This document shows, in pieces, positions 48,889-57,395 of a stretch of 64,000 nucleotides of DNA (position 1 is its first letter; each line of letters starts with the position of its first letter). The position numbers and the translations under genes were made by a program. The stretch covers positions 451,001 through 515,000 of the forward strand of contig NZ_OX636706.1 in NCBI RefSeq assembly GCF_951793255.1, given 5' to 3'. A model generated the notes under the pieces. The model made no database searches. It was given only the letters and a program-made list of their open reading frames with translations, and was not told the DNA's origin. Source of the DNA: Desulfovibrio piger. GTDB lineage: Bacteria > Desulfobacterota > Desulfovibrionia > Desulfovibrionales > Desulfovibrionaceae.

Positions 48889-48924
48889 CAAAAAAAGGAC
48901 GCCCCGCAGTAGCAGGACGTCCTT
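48889..48924 (-). terminator. terminator of the minus-strand lipoprotein unit
   Basis: AAGGACG/CGTCCTT arms (48895-48901, 48918-48924) with an A run at 48889-48896, i.e. a T run in the minus-strand RNA. Serves the genes from 54,044 down to 48,978. Confidence 0.7.
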
Positions 48925-48977
48925 CTTCTGTAGCCATCCTCCCGGCAGGGGGCTGTCCTTGGGGGCGTCGTCAGCAT

Positions 48978-49958
48978 CTACCGGGATGCGGCATCCCGCC
49001 TGTTATGGGCTTCCACGAACGCATTATAGGCTTCCTGGGCTTCCTGCAGCACCAGATTGAGCTGGCGGCGCGTCGCATTGCTGAACGCATCCTCCTGTCC
49101 CTGGGCCACGGTGCGGGGGAAGAGATCGGCCTTGTCCAGAAAAGCCTGCCAGAGACGCCGCTCTTCTTCCGTCATGCCCCGGGTGTGGCTACGGGCCACG
49201 GCCAGGGCCTCTTCCATCTCCTTGCGCCAGCCCGCCACGGCCACGGTGTCGGGATTGCCCTCGCGCAGCAGGATGCCGCCCAGCAGGAAGCGGCTGAACA
49301 GGAAGCGGGCCGAGCTGATGGCTTCTTTCAGCGGATTGCCCTGAAGCAGCACGTCCTCGGCCTGGCGGCTGCGGTCACGCACCAGCACCAGCAGGGCATC
49401 ACGGGCCCTGGAAAACTCGGCATGCGCGTCCTGCAGGCGACGCAGCAGCTTCTTGCCCTGCGCGCCGTCGTCCACGATGCTGTCGTCCAGGGCGTACTTG
49501 CGGAACGCCGTGCCCAGCTTTTCCATGCTGGTCAGCGTCCGCCGCATGGTGGCCATCAGATCCCGCAAACGGGCGGCATCGGCCTCGCCCCACACGGATC
49601 TTTCCACAGCGGGCCTGTCGTCCAGCTCCGCAGGGCGCTGCGGCTCCTTGCCCAGCAGCCAGGTACGCATATAGTCCTCGGCCTGCCGCAGCAGATGACC
49701 GGCATGGATGCCCGCCACATCGGCCCAGCGCCAGACGGCATTACCGGCATCCAGCACCCTGGCGGCCGCGGCCGCTTCCTCTGCCGGGGCCGGAGCCTCC
49801 GGCGCCTGCAGACCGGCGGCGGCCTTCGCCACCACGGCGGACGCGGTCTCCTTGTCCAGCGCCGCTTTGGGGACGCTCTCTTCCTGACAGGCACTCAGGC
49901 CGAAAGCCAGTGCCATGAGGCACACCAGCCACAGAAAACGAACGGGACGCCGCATCAT
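48978..49958 (-). CDS. putative lipoprotein, DUF3829-like
   Basis: 326 aa. Signal peptide MMRRPVRFLWLVCLMALAFG with lipobox LSAC (Cys24). The mature part is helical: an Ala/Pro segment, then long helices (LRDLMATMRRTLTSMEKLG; LRRLQDAHAEFSRARDAL; GWRKEMEEALAVARSH), ending NLVLQEAQEAYNAFVEAHN. This matches DUF3829-like lipoproteins in pattern. It overlaps the HAD gene stop by 4 bp and may be cotranscribed, though its function looks unrelated. Confidence 0.75.
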   Translation of the reverse strand: MMRRPVRFLWLVCLMALAFGLSACQEESVPKAALDKETASAVVAKAAAGLQAPEAPAPAEEAAAAARVLDAGNAVWRWADVAGIHAGHLLRQAEDYMRTWLLGKEPQRPAELDDRPAVERSVWGEADAARLRDLMATMRRTLTSMEKLGTAFRKYALDDSIVDDGAQGKKLLRRLQDAHAEFSRARDALLVLVRDRSRQAEDVLLQGNPLKEAISSARFLFSRFLLGGILLREGNPDTVAVAGWRKEMEEALAVARSHTRGMTEEERRLWQAFLDKADLFPRTVAQGQEDAFSNATRRQLNLVLQEAQEAYNAFVEAHNRRDAASR

Positions 49959-50593
49959 TCCACATGCTCCGCGATCCAGGCATCGAGCCCGGTCAGATCA
50001 GGCCCCCTGGGGAAATCCCCGCCCCTGAGATCAGGCCCGGTGCCGTAGAACAGGGTGCCCACCTCTTCGGCGGCATTGCGGTCCGTGGAGGCGTCGCCCA
50101 CCATGAGCACCTCGTCAGGCAGGACGCAGGCCTTGTCCACGATCATGGCCAGCAGCTTGGCCTTGGACGGCGGCGAGCCGTAGATGCCCGTAAAGCAGCT
50201 GTCCAGGCCGCGTTCCTTGAGGATGAAGTTCAGTTCTTCGTGCGGTGCGCCGGAGCAGACATAGAGCGGCAGTTTGCCCTGCCAGTGTTCCAGCACCCGG
50301 GCGATGCCGGGGATGAGCTCGCAGCGGCGCACTTCGTCCAGGGCGTATTCGGCAAAGCGCCTGCCCCACTCCTCGGACTCGGCGGGCGTGATCTCCCTGT
50401 CCAGGATCTCGCGGAAGAACCATTCGAATTTTTTGTAACGGCTCACGCCGCCGTGCACGGTATGGTACATGACGAAGCGGTCGCGGGCCTCCTCGCCGTA
50501 GGGCTCGGCCAGACGGGCAAAGGCGCGCGTCTTGACCGGCACGCTGTCGAGGATCACGCCGTCACAGTCGAAAACAAGACATTTCAGGGCCAT
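49955..50593 (-). CDS. HAD-superfamily phosphatase
   Basis: 212 aa from the ATG at 50593. Motif I VFDCDGVILDS (nucleophile D9), cap domain, motif II VCSGAPHEELN, motif III Lys in PPSKAKLL and motif IV MVGDASTDRNAAEEVG. Fits a sugar-phosphate phosphatase (Gph/PhnX-like cap). In the context of the KdsB-like and aldolase genes it may dephosphorylate a keto-sugar-acid phosphate (inference). Confidence 0.85.
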   Translation of the reverse strand: MALKCLVFDCDGVILDSVPVKTRAFARLAEPYGEEARDRFVMYHTVHGGVSRYKKFEWFFREILDREITPAESEEWGRRFAEYALDEVRRCELIPGIARVLEHWQGKLPLYVCSGAPHEELNFILKERGLDSCFTGIYGSPPSKAKLLAMIVDKACVLPDEVLMVGDASTDRNAAEEVGTLFYGTGPDLRGGDFPRGPDLTGLDAWIAEHVE

Positions 50594-50773
50594 GCAGACT
50601 CCTTGTTCGCGCCGCCGGGGACGACGCCGTACAGGAAGGATACGGGGACAGGCCCGCGCCCCGCCGCCAAAGCGGGCGAGCCTTGCGGGCCGGAGCCGGA
50701 AGACGGCACACACCGCCTGCCGGTCAGGAAAAATACCGGGGATGCGGGGACGCCGGGCACTCCCGCCCCGGGG

Positions 50774-51379
50774 CTACCGGCGTTCCGGGCATCCGCTGCG
50801 GTCGCGGTGACCGATGGGACGTGCCGGGACACCGCCCACGATGGTGAAGGGAGCCACATCACGGGTGACCACGGCGCCCGCGCCCACCACAGCGCCCCGG
50901 CCGATATGCACGTCGGGCGTGATGACGCAGTTGGCCCCGATCCAGACATCGTCCCCGATGACGATCTCGCCCGGATGGTGCCCCTGTTGCAGGATGGGCA
51001 CATCATGCCGGGAAAAACAGTGGTTGGCGGCCCGCAGCACCGTGCCGGGGCCCACGGCCACATGCCTGCCCATGACGATGCGCCCGCCGTCGGCCGCCAC
51101 ATGGGCATAGGGCGAGATGGACACGCGGTCGCCCAGGACAAGTTCGCCGTCCCCGGCCGTGATGATGCAGCCCCGCCCCAGACGGACGGCATCGCCCAGC
51201 CGCATGTGGCGACAGCCCACGAAGCTCAGGCCCGTGCCGAAGCGTACCGAACCGCAGCCGGCAAAGAGCCAGCGCCAGGCCAGCCAGCGCAGGGCCAGGC
51301 CCAGCGGCGTGGGTATCCAGGCGAAACAGGCTATCCAGAGCTCTTCCCAGGCAGCCCGGAGGCGGGACGGCAGATCCAT
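50774..51379 (-). CDS. hexapeptide-repeat acyltransferase
   Basis: 201 aa. Amphipathic N-terminal helix with [25 protein letters not shown] (membrane association), then left-handed beta-helix repeats ([38 protein letters not shown]), catalytic-type His in [11 protein letters not shown], and the end [27 protein letters not shown], typical of WbbJ/LacA-type O-acetyltransferases. It abuts the cytidylyltransferase (stop-start contact). Confidence 0.88.
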   Translation of the reverse strand: MDLPSRLRAAWEELWIACFAWIPTPLGLALRWLAWRWLFAGCGSVRFGTGLSFVGCRHMRLGDAVRLGRGCIITAGDGELVLGDRVSISPYAHVAADGGRIVMGRHVAVGPGTVLRAANHCFSRHDVPILQQGHHPGEIVIGDDVWIGANCVITPDVHIGRGAVVGAGAVVTRDVAPFTIVGGVPARPIGHRDRSGCPERR

Positions 51380-52150
51380 CTACTTCGCGTACTCCCGCAT
51401 GAGGGCATCCCCTTCCATGAGCCGCGTCACGCGGGCCAGGTCTTCAGGGGTATCCACGCTCCAGGTGCGGGCATCGGTGGGCACCATGCGGACTTTTTCC
51501 CCATGTTCGAGGATGCGCATCATGTCCACGGACTCGCAGATCTCCAGCGGGCTTTCCTCCATCTCGTTGAAGCGGATCAGGTAGTCACGGCGGAAGGGGA
51601 TGATGCAGACCTGCTTGCGCATGGGCACCTTGTCGGCCCCCTTTTTGCGGGAGGGGATGGGCTCGCGCGAGAAGTAAAGGGCATCGCTGTTGCGGTCCAC
51701 CACGACCTTCACCTCATTGGGGTCCTCGAACTCTTCCAGGGTGTCCATGTCGGCCATCAGGTTGACCACATTGATGGAAGGATCCTTGAGCATGGGTTCC
51801 ACAGCGGCGTCGATCATGCCGGGCAGCACCATGGGCTCGTCCCCCTGCACCATGACCACGATGTCCGCCTTCCGGCCCGTGGCCGCCTCGATCTTGAGCA
51901 GGGCCTCGGCCGTGCGGGTGGAACAGCGCACATGATGGTCGCCGGTCATGACGCACGCAAGGCCCGCCTCCTTGCAGTAGTCTTCGATGACCGTGTCACA
52001 GGTGGCCACATAGGTGGCGGAAAGGCAGCGGCTCATGGCCGTGCGGAAGGCCACATGGCCCACCATGGGCACACCGTGGATCAGGGCCAGAGGTTTGCCG
52101 GGAAAGCGGCTGGAGCCCATGCGGGCGGGGATGATGGCGATGATGTTCAT
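51380..52150 (-). CDS. KdsB-like CMP-sugar-acid cytidylyltransferase
   Basis: 256 aa from the ATG at 52150 with GGGAGAAGTT. IIAIIPARMGSSRFPGKPLALI is the nucleotide site, MVQGDEPMVLPGMID the metal site, and VKVVVDRNSDALYFSREPIP the KdsB signature. Activates Kdo or a related 3-deoxy-ulosonate with CTP. The rest of this set (aldolase, epimerase, HAD) is not the standard Kdo route, so the substrate may be another ulosonate. The longer upstream frame has no start signal. Confidence 0.85.
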   Translation of the reverse strand: MNIIAIIPARMGSSRFPGKPLALIHGVPMVGHVAFRTAMSRCLSATYVATCDTVIEDYCKEAGLACVMTGDHHVRCSTRTAEALLKIEAATGRKADIVVMVQGDEPMVLPGMIDAAVEPMLKDPSINVVNLMADMDTLEEFEDPNEVKVVVDRNSDALYFSREPIPSRKKGADKVPMRKQVCIIPFRRDYLIRFNEMEESPLEICESVDMMRILEHGEKVRMVPTDARTWSVDTPEDLARVTRLMEGDALMREYAK

Positions 52151-52317
52151 AACTTCTCCCTGGGCAGGGACTGCCCGGCAAGGGGATGACGGGAAGACGG
52201 GCGCGGCCCCCGGCGGACGTTTCATGACCGGGACGGGCCTGGCGCCGCATGGGAAAAGCCCGGAGCCGGGCACACGCCGGTGGCACCGGCAGGCAGGCCG
52301 CCGGAAAACGTGCGGCC

Positions 52318-53232
52318 TCAGTCGTCGGTGGATACCAGATAGCCGCCCTGGCTCTGCAATTCCGGGTGGATCTGGCGGTGTTCCTCTTCCATGACGCGCA
52401 GGATGCCCTGCCCCAGGTCGACGGTCAGCGGCGGCACCAGCTTGCGGCCCATCCGGGGCATGAAGGCATAGGGCGTCACCTGATAATGCCCGCTGTTGGG
52501 GTCGTTCTGGTATCTGATCTCCAGCTCCTTGCCCAGCATCTCGCCGATCATCCTGAACAGATCGGCCACGCGCATGGGCTGGTTGCCGGAGATGATGATG
52601 TTCTGGTTGGCGAACTCCGGCCCCAGGACATGGAGGGTGGCGGAGGAGGCATCGTCCACATGCATGTACTCGCGCAGGGCCGTGGGCGTCCCGTAATAGG
52701 TGATGCTGCCCGTGGTCAGGGCCTCGTGCACGAAGCGGTGGATGGCATTGCGCATGTCGGCACGGGGGCCGTACAGGGAACCGTAGCGCAGGATGGTATA
52801 CGGCAGGCCGTACATGGCCTGGTAATTCTCGATGTAGATCTCGCAGGCCTGCTTGCTGCACCGGTAGAAGCCGCCGGACTTGCCGTAGACATAGAGCGAG
52901 CTGGCAAAGATGTAGCGCCCGGTACCGGCCCGACGGCAGGCCTCCAGGACCATGACGTTGCCCACCACGTTGAGGCGGGCCGTATCCACGGGGCGCTCGT
53001 TGGCTTCGCCGATGTCGGCGATGCCCGCGTAGTTGAAGACCACCTCGGCCCCTTCCACGGCGGCCTGCACGCAGTCCTCGTCCAGGATGCTGCCCACCAC
53101 CACCTTCTGGTCGTCACGCAGCCAGGGAGAAGGACGCACGTCCACGATGGTCACGTCGTGCCCGGCATCGGAGAGCTTGTCACAGATATGCGATCCCAAA
53201 AAACCGGAACCGCCGAAAACAGTCACCTTCAC
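52318..53232 (-). CDS. NAD-dependent sugar epimerase/dehydratase
   Basis: 304 aa. Extended SDR: GGSGFLGSHICDKLSDAGHDV (7-27), the DVRP loop, SSLYVYGKSGGF with the catalytic Ser region, YRCSK (Tyr-x-x-x-Lys), RYGSLYGPRADMRNAI and MHVDDASSATLHVLG. Acts on nucleotide- or free sugars. The gene precedes the cytidylyltransferase by 167 bp with no gene between. Confidence 0.88.
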   Translation of the reverse strand: MKVTVFGGSGFLGSHICDKLSDAGHDVTIVDVRPSPWLRDDQKVVVGSILDEDCVQAAVEGAEVVFNYAGIADIGEANERPVDTARLNVVGNVMVLEACRRAGTGRYIFASSLYVYGKSGGFYRCSKQACEIYIENYQAMYGLPYTILRYGSLYGPRADMRNAIHRFVHEALTTGSITYYGTPTALREYMHVDDASSATLHVLGPEFANQNIIISGNQPMRVADLFRMIGEMLGKELEIRYQNDPNSGHYQVTPYAFMPRMGRKLVPPLTVDLGQGILRVMEEEHRQIHPELQSQGGYLVSTDD

Positions 53233-53255
53233 GGCCTTCCTCCCGATGCCCTGCC

Positions 53256-54044
53256 CTACGCTCCGGCGGGCCGTGCGGCCGCCTGCCAGAGGAAGACCGA
53301 ATCGATGCCGTAGGCGATGAAGCGGCAGCCCGCCGCCACCTGACGGCGCAACTCCTCGGGGTCGGGCTGCACCACATGCAGGCCCATGCGGGCATGATGC
53401 CGCCGGCAGGCCTCATGGATGCGGGCCATGACGGCCTTGAAATCAGGATGGTCGAACTGCCCCGTCAGGCCCATGGAGCCGGAAAGGTCATAGGGGCCCA
53501 CCATGATGGCATCCAGACGCGGCTGGGAAAGGATGGCGTCCAGCTCTTCCACGGCGCGGATGTGCTCGATCTGGGCCACCAGGAAGATCCGGGGCGCCGT
53601 ATCCCGCATGTAGGCATCGAAATCCCTGCCGAAGGCATTGGCCCGGCAAAAGCCCACGCCGCGGTTCTCGCGCAGGGGCTCTCCGTCCCGACGGCCGTCG
53701 TCGTGGCCGGGATACGTGGCCCAGCTGATGGCCTGGTCCAGCTGTTCCCGGCTCTCTATCATGGGAAAGATCAGGCCCTGTGCGCCCGCCTCCAGCGCGG
53801 CCTTGATGGCGGTCTTGGAAGCGATGGGCAAACGGGCAAAGGGCGCAGCCCCGCCGCACTGGATGGCACGGAAGATGTCGGGCAGGCCGGTGCGGCCGAA
53901 GGAACCATGCTCCATGTCCACCGCCACCCAGTCATAGCCGGCACGGGCCATCAGCTCCGCCACATCGGCGGAAGGCAGCTGCAGCCAGGTGCCGATGGTG
54001 GGTTCATCCTTTGCCAGTTTGGCGCGAATATCATGAATATCCAT
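53256..54044 (-). CDS. HpcH/HpaI-family aldolase
   Basis: 262 aa. GTWLQLPSADVAELMARAGYD, WVAVDMEHGSFG (metal/His loop), ARLPIASKTAIKAALEAGAQGLIFPMIE, and VAQIEHIRAVEELDAILS with the metal Glu, MVGPYDLSGSMGLTG. Class II pyruvate-type aldolase. Joining pyruvate to an aldehyde would give a 2-keto-3-deoxy acid, which the KdsB-like enzyme could activate (inference). First gene of the leftward cluster. Confidence 0.88.
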   Translation of the reverse strand: MDIHDIRAKLAKDEPTIGTWLQLPSADVAELMARAGYDWVAVDMEHGSFGRTGLPDIFRAIQCGGAAPFARLPIASKTAIKAALEAGAQGLIFPMIESREQLDQAISWATYPGHDDGRRDGEPLRENRGVGFCRANAFGRDFDAYMRDTAPRIFLVAQIEHIRAVEELDAILSQPRLDAIMVGPYDLSGSMGLTGQFDHPDFKAVMARIHEACRRHHARMGLHVVQPDPEELRRQVAAGCRFIAYGIDSVFLWQAAARPAGA

Positions 54045-54160
54045 AGGAAACGGCTTGCCGCCGCCGGGCTTGGGTTATGCCGAAAGGCCCGGTCAGCATA
54101 GCGCGAGGCAGCACGGGGCGCAAGCAGGCCCCGAAGAAGGGAACGGCGGACGGATGGCAT

Positions 54161-54188
54161 AAAAAAAACCCGCCCGGAACCGGGCGGG
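54161..54188 (-). terminator. leftward intrinsic terminator
   Basis: CCCGCCCGG-AA-CCGGGCGGG preceded by eight A, a T run in leftward RNA. It ends a transcript coming from the right (54,240-54,440), where no gene is secure, or insulates the aldolase gene. Confidence 0.75.
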
Positions 54189-54683
54189 GGAGCGCCGGGC
54201 CATGAGGAGGAAGGGCCACGGCTGCGTGGTGCGCTCTAGAAGTATGCGTCGCCAGAGGTGAAAAATGCGGCACGGAGTCTGGCGGGCCGTGCCGCACTGG
54301 AGAAAATACTGTTTGACCAAACAAACAGCCACGCACGAAACGAGATTACGCAGAGCCTGCTCTGCCGTCAAGTGTTTGCTCCAAAATTCACGAAGATTTT
54401 TCTCCATGGATCTTGGAATGGGGCCATCCGTTGGGCTGGTTATTTTTTATGAAATTTTTTATGAAAAATCCATCTTTTTTTTGAGGAAAAAACAAATTCA
54501 AAAATGGCAATGCAATACGCTGGATTTGCATATTTTTTTGCCCAAATTCCCCGAATTTCCTGCAGGGGGCCCGAATTTATTTTTTCGCCAAACTTTTGTT
54601 GCTGTCGCAACTAGCACGGAAAATGGCCGCTGTACAGGAAAATATGGCAGGCCCCGCCATCATGTTATTTTTTTCACAACATA
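54189..54683. other. AT-rich intergenic region, possible small RNA
   Basis: No secure gene. A perfect 10-bp stem TGCGGCACGG/CCGTGCCGCA (about 54268-54298) lies upstream (leftward sense) of the 54161 terminator and might belong to a short leftward RNA. From 54,440 to 54,610 the sequence is strongly AT-rich with two TTTTTTATGAAA copies, like an upstream promoter element for the gene at 54,801. Confidence 0.4.
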
Positions 54684-54728
54684 TGTCATCCTCCAACGGA
54701 TGACAAGTCCCCTGCCCTGACCTATACT
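54684..54728 (+). promoter_or_regulatory. promoter with operator palindrome
   Basis: -35 ATGACA (54700-54705), 17 bp, -10 TATACT (54723-54728). TGTCATCC-TCCAAC-GGATGACA (54684-54705) is an 8-bp perfect dyad whose right arm is the -35 box: a clear operator position. Confidence 0.75.
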
Positions 54729-54800
54729 GCCCATGCTGCGCTCCGTATCCGGGAGCGCCTGCTCCGAACACAACCATTCCTGTCATAAAGGAGTCATCCC

Positions 54801-55823
54801 ATGAAAGAGATCAGAGCTGCCGCGCGCGAGCGCATGAAGGGTCACTGCCGCGTCTGCCCCGTTTGCGATGGCAAGGCCTGCTCCGGTGAAGTGCCCGGCA
54901 TGGGCGGCCTGGGCACCGGTGCCAGCTTCCGCAACAACCGCGAAGCCCTCAATGCCTGCAAACTCAACATGACGGCCCTGCACGACGCCCGCGAGCCCCG
55001 CACCAACTGCACCATCCTGGGCATCGACCTGAGCTTCCCCGTCATGGCGGCCCCCATCGGCGGCGTCTCTTTCAACATGAGCGATGCCATGAGCGAAGAC
55101 GACTACATCTTCGCCATCCTGGAAGGCAGCCGCGCCGCCGGTGTCATCGGCTGTACCGGTGACGGCGTGCCGCCCTTCATCATCGACGCCGCCGTCAAGG
55201 CCCTGAAGGCCTGCAACGGCCACGGCATCCCCTTCATCAAGCCCTGGGAAGGCAAGGAACTGTTCGAAAAGATCGACCGCGTGCTGGCCGACGGCAGCCC
55301 CATCCTGGGCGTGGACGTGGACGCCGCCGGTCTCATCACCCTGCGCAAGATGGGCCGCCCGGTCATGCCCATGTCCGTGACGGAACTGGAGACCGTGGTG
55401 CGCTATGTGCATGACATGGGCCGCAAGTTCATCGTCAAGGGCATCATGACCCCCGACGACGCCCATCGCGCCATCGACGCCGGCTGCGACGCCATCGTGG
55501 TCTCCAACCACGGCGGCCGCGTGCTGGACCACTGCCCCGGCACCGCCACCGTGCTGCCCGCCATCGCCGATGCCGTGCGCGGCAAGATCACCATCCTGGC
55601 CGACGGCGCCGTGCGTGACGGCGTGGACGTGCTCAAGATGCTGGCCCTGGGCGCCGACGCCGTGCTGGTGGGCCGCCCGCTCTGCATCGCGGCCATCGGC
55701 GGCGGTGTGGAAGGCGTGACCAAGTACTGGCAGCAGATGCAGGGCCAGCTGGTGCAGGCCATGTTGCTCACCGGCTGCGCTTCCCTGGCCGACGTGCGCG
55801 AGCACATCATCTATCGCGGCTAG
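54801..55823 (+). CDS. FMN-dependent alpha-hydroxyacid dehydrogenase with N-terminal Cys motif
   Basis: 340 aa; AAAGGAG upstream. The N-terminal GHCRVCPVCDGKACSGEVPG has four Cys (17, 20, 22 and 27 region), found in the anaerobe branch of the LldD family. TIM barrel: VMAAPIGGVSFN, KFIVKGIMTPDDAHRAIDAGCD, catalytic His in IVVSNHGGRVLDHCPG, LADGAVRDGVDVLKMLALGADAVLVGRP. Oxidises lactate-like hydroxyacids; the Cys cluster may hold metal or a partner. Transcribed with its own regulated promoter. Confidence 0.88.
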   Translation: MKEIRAAARERMKGHCRVCPVCDGKACSGEVPGMGGLGTGASFRNNREALNACKLNMTALHDAREPRTNCTILGIDLSFPVMAAPIGGVSFNMSDAMSEDDYIFAILEGSRAAGVIGCTGDGVPPFIIDAAVKALKACNGHGIPFIKPWEGKELFEKIDRVLADGSPILGVDVDAAGLITLRKMGRPVMPMSVTELETVVRYVHDMGRKFIVKGIMTPDDAHRAIDAGCDAIVVSNHGGRVLDHCPGTATVLPAIADAVRGKITILADGAVRDGVDVLKMLALGADAVLVGRPLCIAAIGGGVEGVTKYWQQMQGQLVQAMLLTGCASLADVREHIIYRG

Positions 55824-55950
55824 TTTTCCGGCGAACCTGCGGGGAGGGGCGGCAGCCCCTCCCTTCTTTCTTTTGCCCCGGCGGGCCCCGGCACCGGCGG
55901 CCTCCCCTGCCTGCCCCTGCGGCAGGTTCTTTTTTTCAAAGGACATCATC

Positions 55951-56781
55951 ATGCAGTTTTCCGTGGATACCGACCGCTGTGTCTCCTGCGGCCTGTGCCT
56001 TTCCGACTGTCTGCCCCGCGCGCTGGGCATGGACGAGGAAGGCCACCCCTACATCAAGGACGAACGCCTGTGCATGCACTGCCACCACTGCCTGGCCCTC
56101 TGCCCCACGGGCGCCATCAGCGTGGACGGACACAACCCTGACGCCTCCCGTCGCATCCTCAATGCCTGGCCCCAGCCCGAACAGCTGGAGAACCTCATCA
56201 AGGGCCGCCGCTCCGTGCGCCAGTACCGGCCGGAAAACGTGGACCCGGCCCTGCTGCAGCAGGTGCTGGACGTGAGCGCCCACGCCCCCACCGGCGTCAA
56301 TGCCCGCAAGCTCTGGGTAGGCGTCATGGACGACATGGACCGCATGCAGGCCTTCCGTGAGGACGTCTATGCCCGCCTGGCGGACAAGGCCCTTCACAAT
56401 GCCCTGCCCCAGTGCCGCCGCACGGCTTTCTTCGCCGCGGCACCGCGCCTGTGGAAGGAACAGGGCATCGACGGCATCTTCCGCGGCGCGCCCCACTTCG
56501 TTCTGGTGGGCAATGCCAAGGACGCTCCCTGCCAGGAGCAGGATCCGCTCATCTATCTTTCGTACATGGAGCTCTACGCCCAGAGCCTGGGGCTGGGCAC
56601 CACCTGGTGCGGCCTGCTCTACTGGTGTCTGCAGCTCATGCTGCCCGAACTCCTGCCCGAACTGGGCCTGCCCGAGACCCACAGCTTCCAGTACGCCATG
56701 CTGCTGGGCGAGCCTGCCATCCGCTATGCGCGTACGGTGGAATACGGCCCGGCCACGGTGCACCGCATCCAGTGGAAGTAA
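55951..56781 (+). CDS. ferredoxin-nitroreductase fusion protein
   Basis: 276 aa from the ATG at 55951. Residues 8-55: two 4Fe-4S motifs, CVSCGLCLSDCLP and CMHCHHCLALCPTGAI. From about 75, a nitroreductase domain (IKGRRSVRQYRPENVDPALLQQVLDVSAHAPTGVNARKL; GLGTTWCGLLYW; GEPAIRYAR). FMN flavin reductase fed directly by its ferredoxin domain. It follows the hydroxyacid dehydrogenase by 127 bp without a terminator and is possibly cotranscribed. Confidence 0.9.
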   Translation: MQFSVDTDRCVSCGLCLSDCLPRALGMDEEGHPYIKDERLCMHCHHCLALCPTGAISVDGHNPDASRRILNAWPQPEQLENLIKGRRSVRQYRPENVDPALLQQVLDVSAHAPTGVNARKLWVGVMDDMDRMQAFREDVYARLADKALHNALPQCRRTAFFAAAPRLWKEQGIDGIFRGAPHFVLVGNAKDAPCQEQDPLIYLSYMELYAQSLGLGTTWCGLLYWCLQLMLPELLPELGLPETHSFQYAMLLGEPAIRYARTVEYGPATVHRIQWK

Positions 56782-56839
56782 CGCTTTTTTCATCCCGCCG
56801 GGGCGGAGGAGGATGCCTCTCCGCCCGGTGATGACGGAC

Positions 56840-56877
56840 GGCGGCATGCGGGCCTTCCCGCATGGCCGCCTTTTTTT
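56840..56877 (+). terminator. intrinsic terminator
   Basis: GGCGGC-ATGCGGG-CCTT-CCCGCAT-GGCCGCC with one bulge, then seven T. Confidence 0.92.
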
Positions 56878-56950
56878 GCGCCTTGCCGCCGGTCTGTTGG
56901 CGCCGGGCCCCCCGGCGGCGTTGACCTGGGCACGGCTTTCCTGCACCATC

Positions 56951-56979
56951 TTGACAGGAAGGCCTTTCAGGAATACTTT
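56951..56979 (+). promoter_or_regulatory. arsR operon promoter
   Basis: TTGACA (56951-56956), 17 bp, TACTTT (56974-56979). TTTGCCAAATGACCAAAT just downstream contains half-sites like the operator before the permease gene. Confidence 0.8.
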
Positions 56980-57005
56980 GCCAAATGACCAAATAAAGGG
57001 ACAAC

Positions 57006-57329
57006 ATGCAGCACAACAAGGAATTCATCGAGGCACAGGCCCGGATCTTCAAAGCCCTGGGCCATCCCAGCCGTCTGCTGATGGTCGATGCCCTGCGCGA
57101 CGGTGAAAAATGCGTCTGTGACCTGCAGGCCCTGGTGGGGGACGACATGTCCACCATCTCCAAGCATCTGGCTGTCCTGCGTGATGCCGGTGTGGTCACC
57201 CGGCGCAAGCAGGGCGTGAACATCTATTACAGCCTTGCCCTCTGCTGCCTGGACCAGTTCCTGGCCTGTACCGGCCAGCTGCTGGAAAAGCGCATCCTGA
57301 GCCAGATGGACATGCTGCGGAACAAATAG
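57006..57329 (+). CDS. ArsR/SmtB-family regulator
   Basis: 107 aa. KALGHPSRLLMVDALRDGEKCVCDLQALVGDDMS, recognition helix STISKHLAVLRDAGVVTRRKQG and wing NIYYSL. Cys 37/39 in KCVCDL, as in ArsR metal(loid) sites, plus the pair ALCCLD. Probably releases the operator on binding arsenical or thiol-reactive metal, derepressing the permease and thioredoxin-like genes. Self-regulation is likely since the same half-sites are at its own promoter. Confidence 0.92.
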   Translation: MQHNKEFIEAQARIFKALGHPSRLLMVDALRDGEKCVCDLQALVGDDMSTISKHLAVLRDAGVVTRRKQGVNIYYSLALCCLDQFLACTGQLLEKRILSQMDMLRNK

Positions 57330-57367
57330 GCAGGCCCGCTGCGGCGGGATTTTTTTTACTCTCAAAT

Positions 57368-57383
57368 TTGGCAATTTTGCCAA
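57368..57383. promoter_or_regulatory. operator palindrome before permease
   Basis: TTGGCAA-TT-TTGCCAA, perfect 7-bp arms, 13 bp before the permease ATG and next to its AAGGA ribosome site. Candidate ArsR site. Confidence 0.7.
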
Positions 57384-57395
57384 TAAGGAATATTT

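Noticed and set aside
48628..48912. Plus-strand 94-codon frame after truA
   Set aside because: Lies between two terminators, lacks a ribosome site and reads as low-complexity Pro/Arg peptide.
54093..54407. Minus-strand reading frame MEKNLREFWSKHL...
   Set aside because: No ribosome site, runs through a strong terminator, and has no coding bias in its second half.
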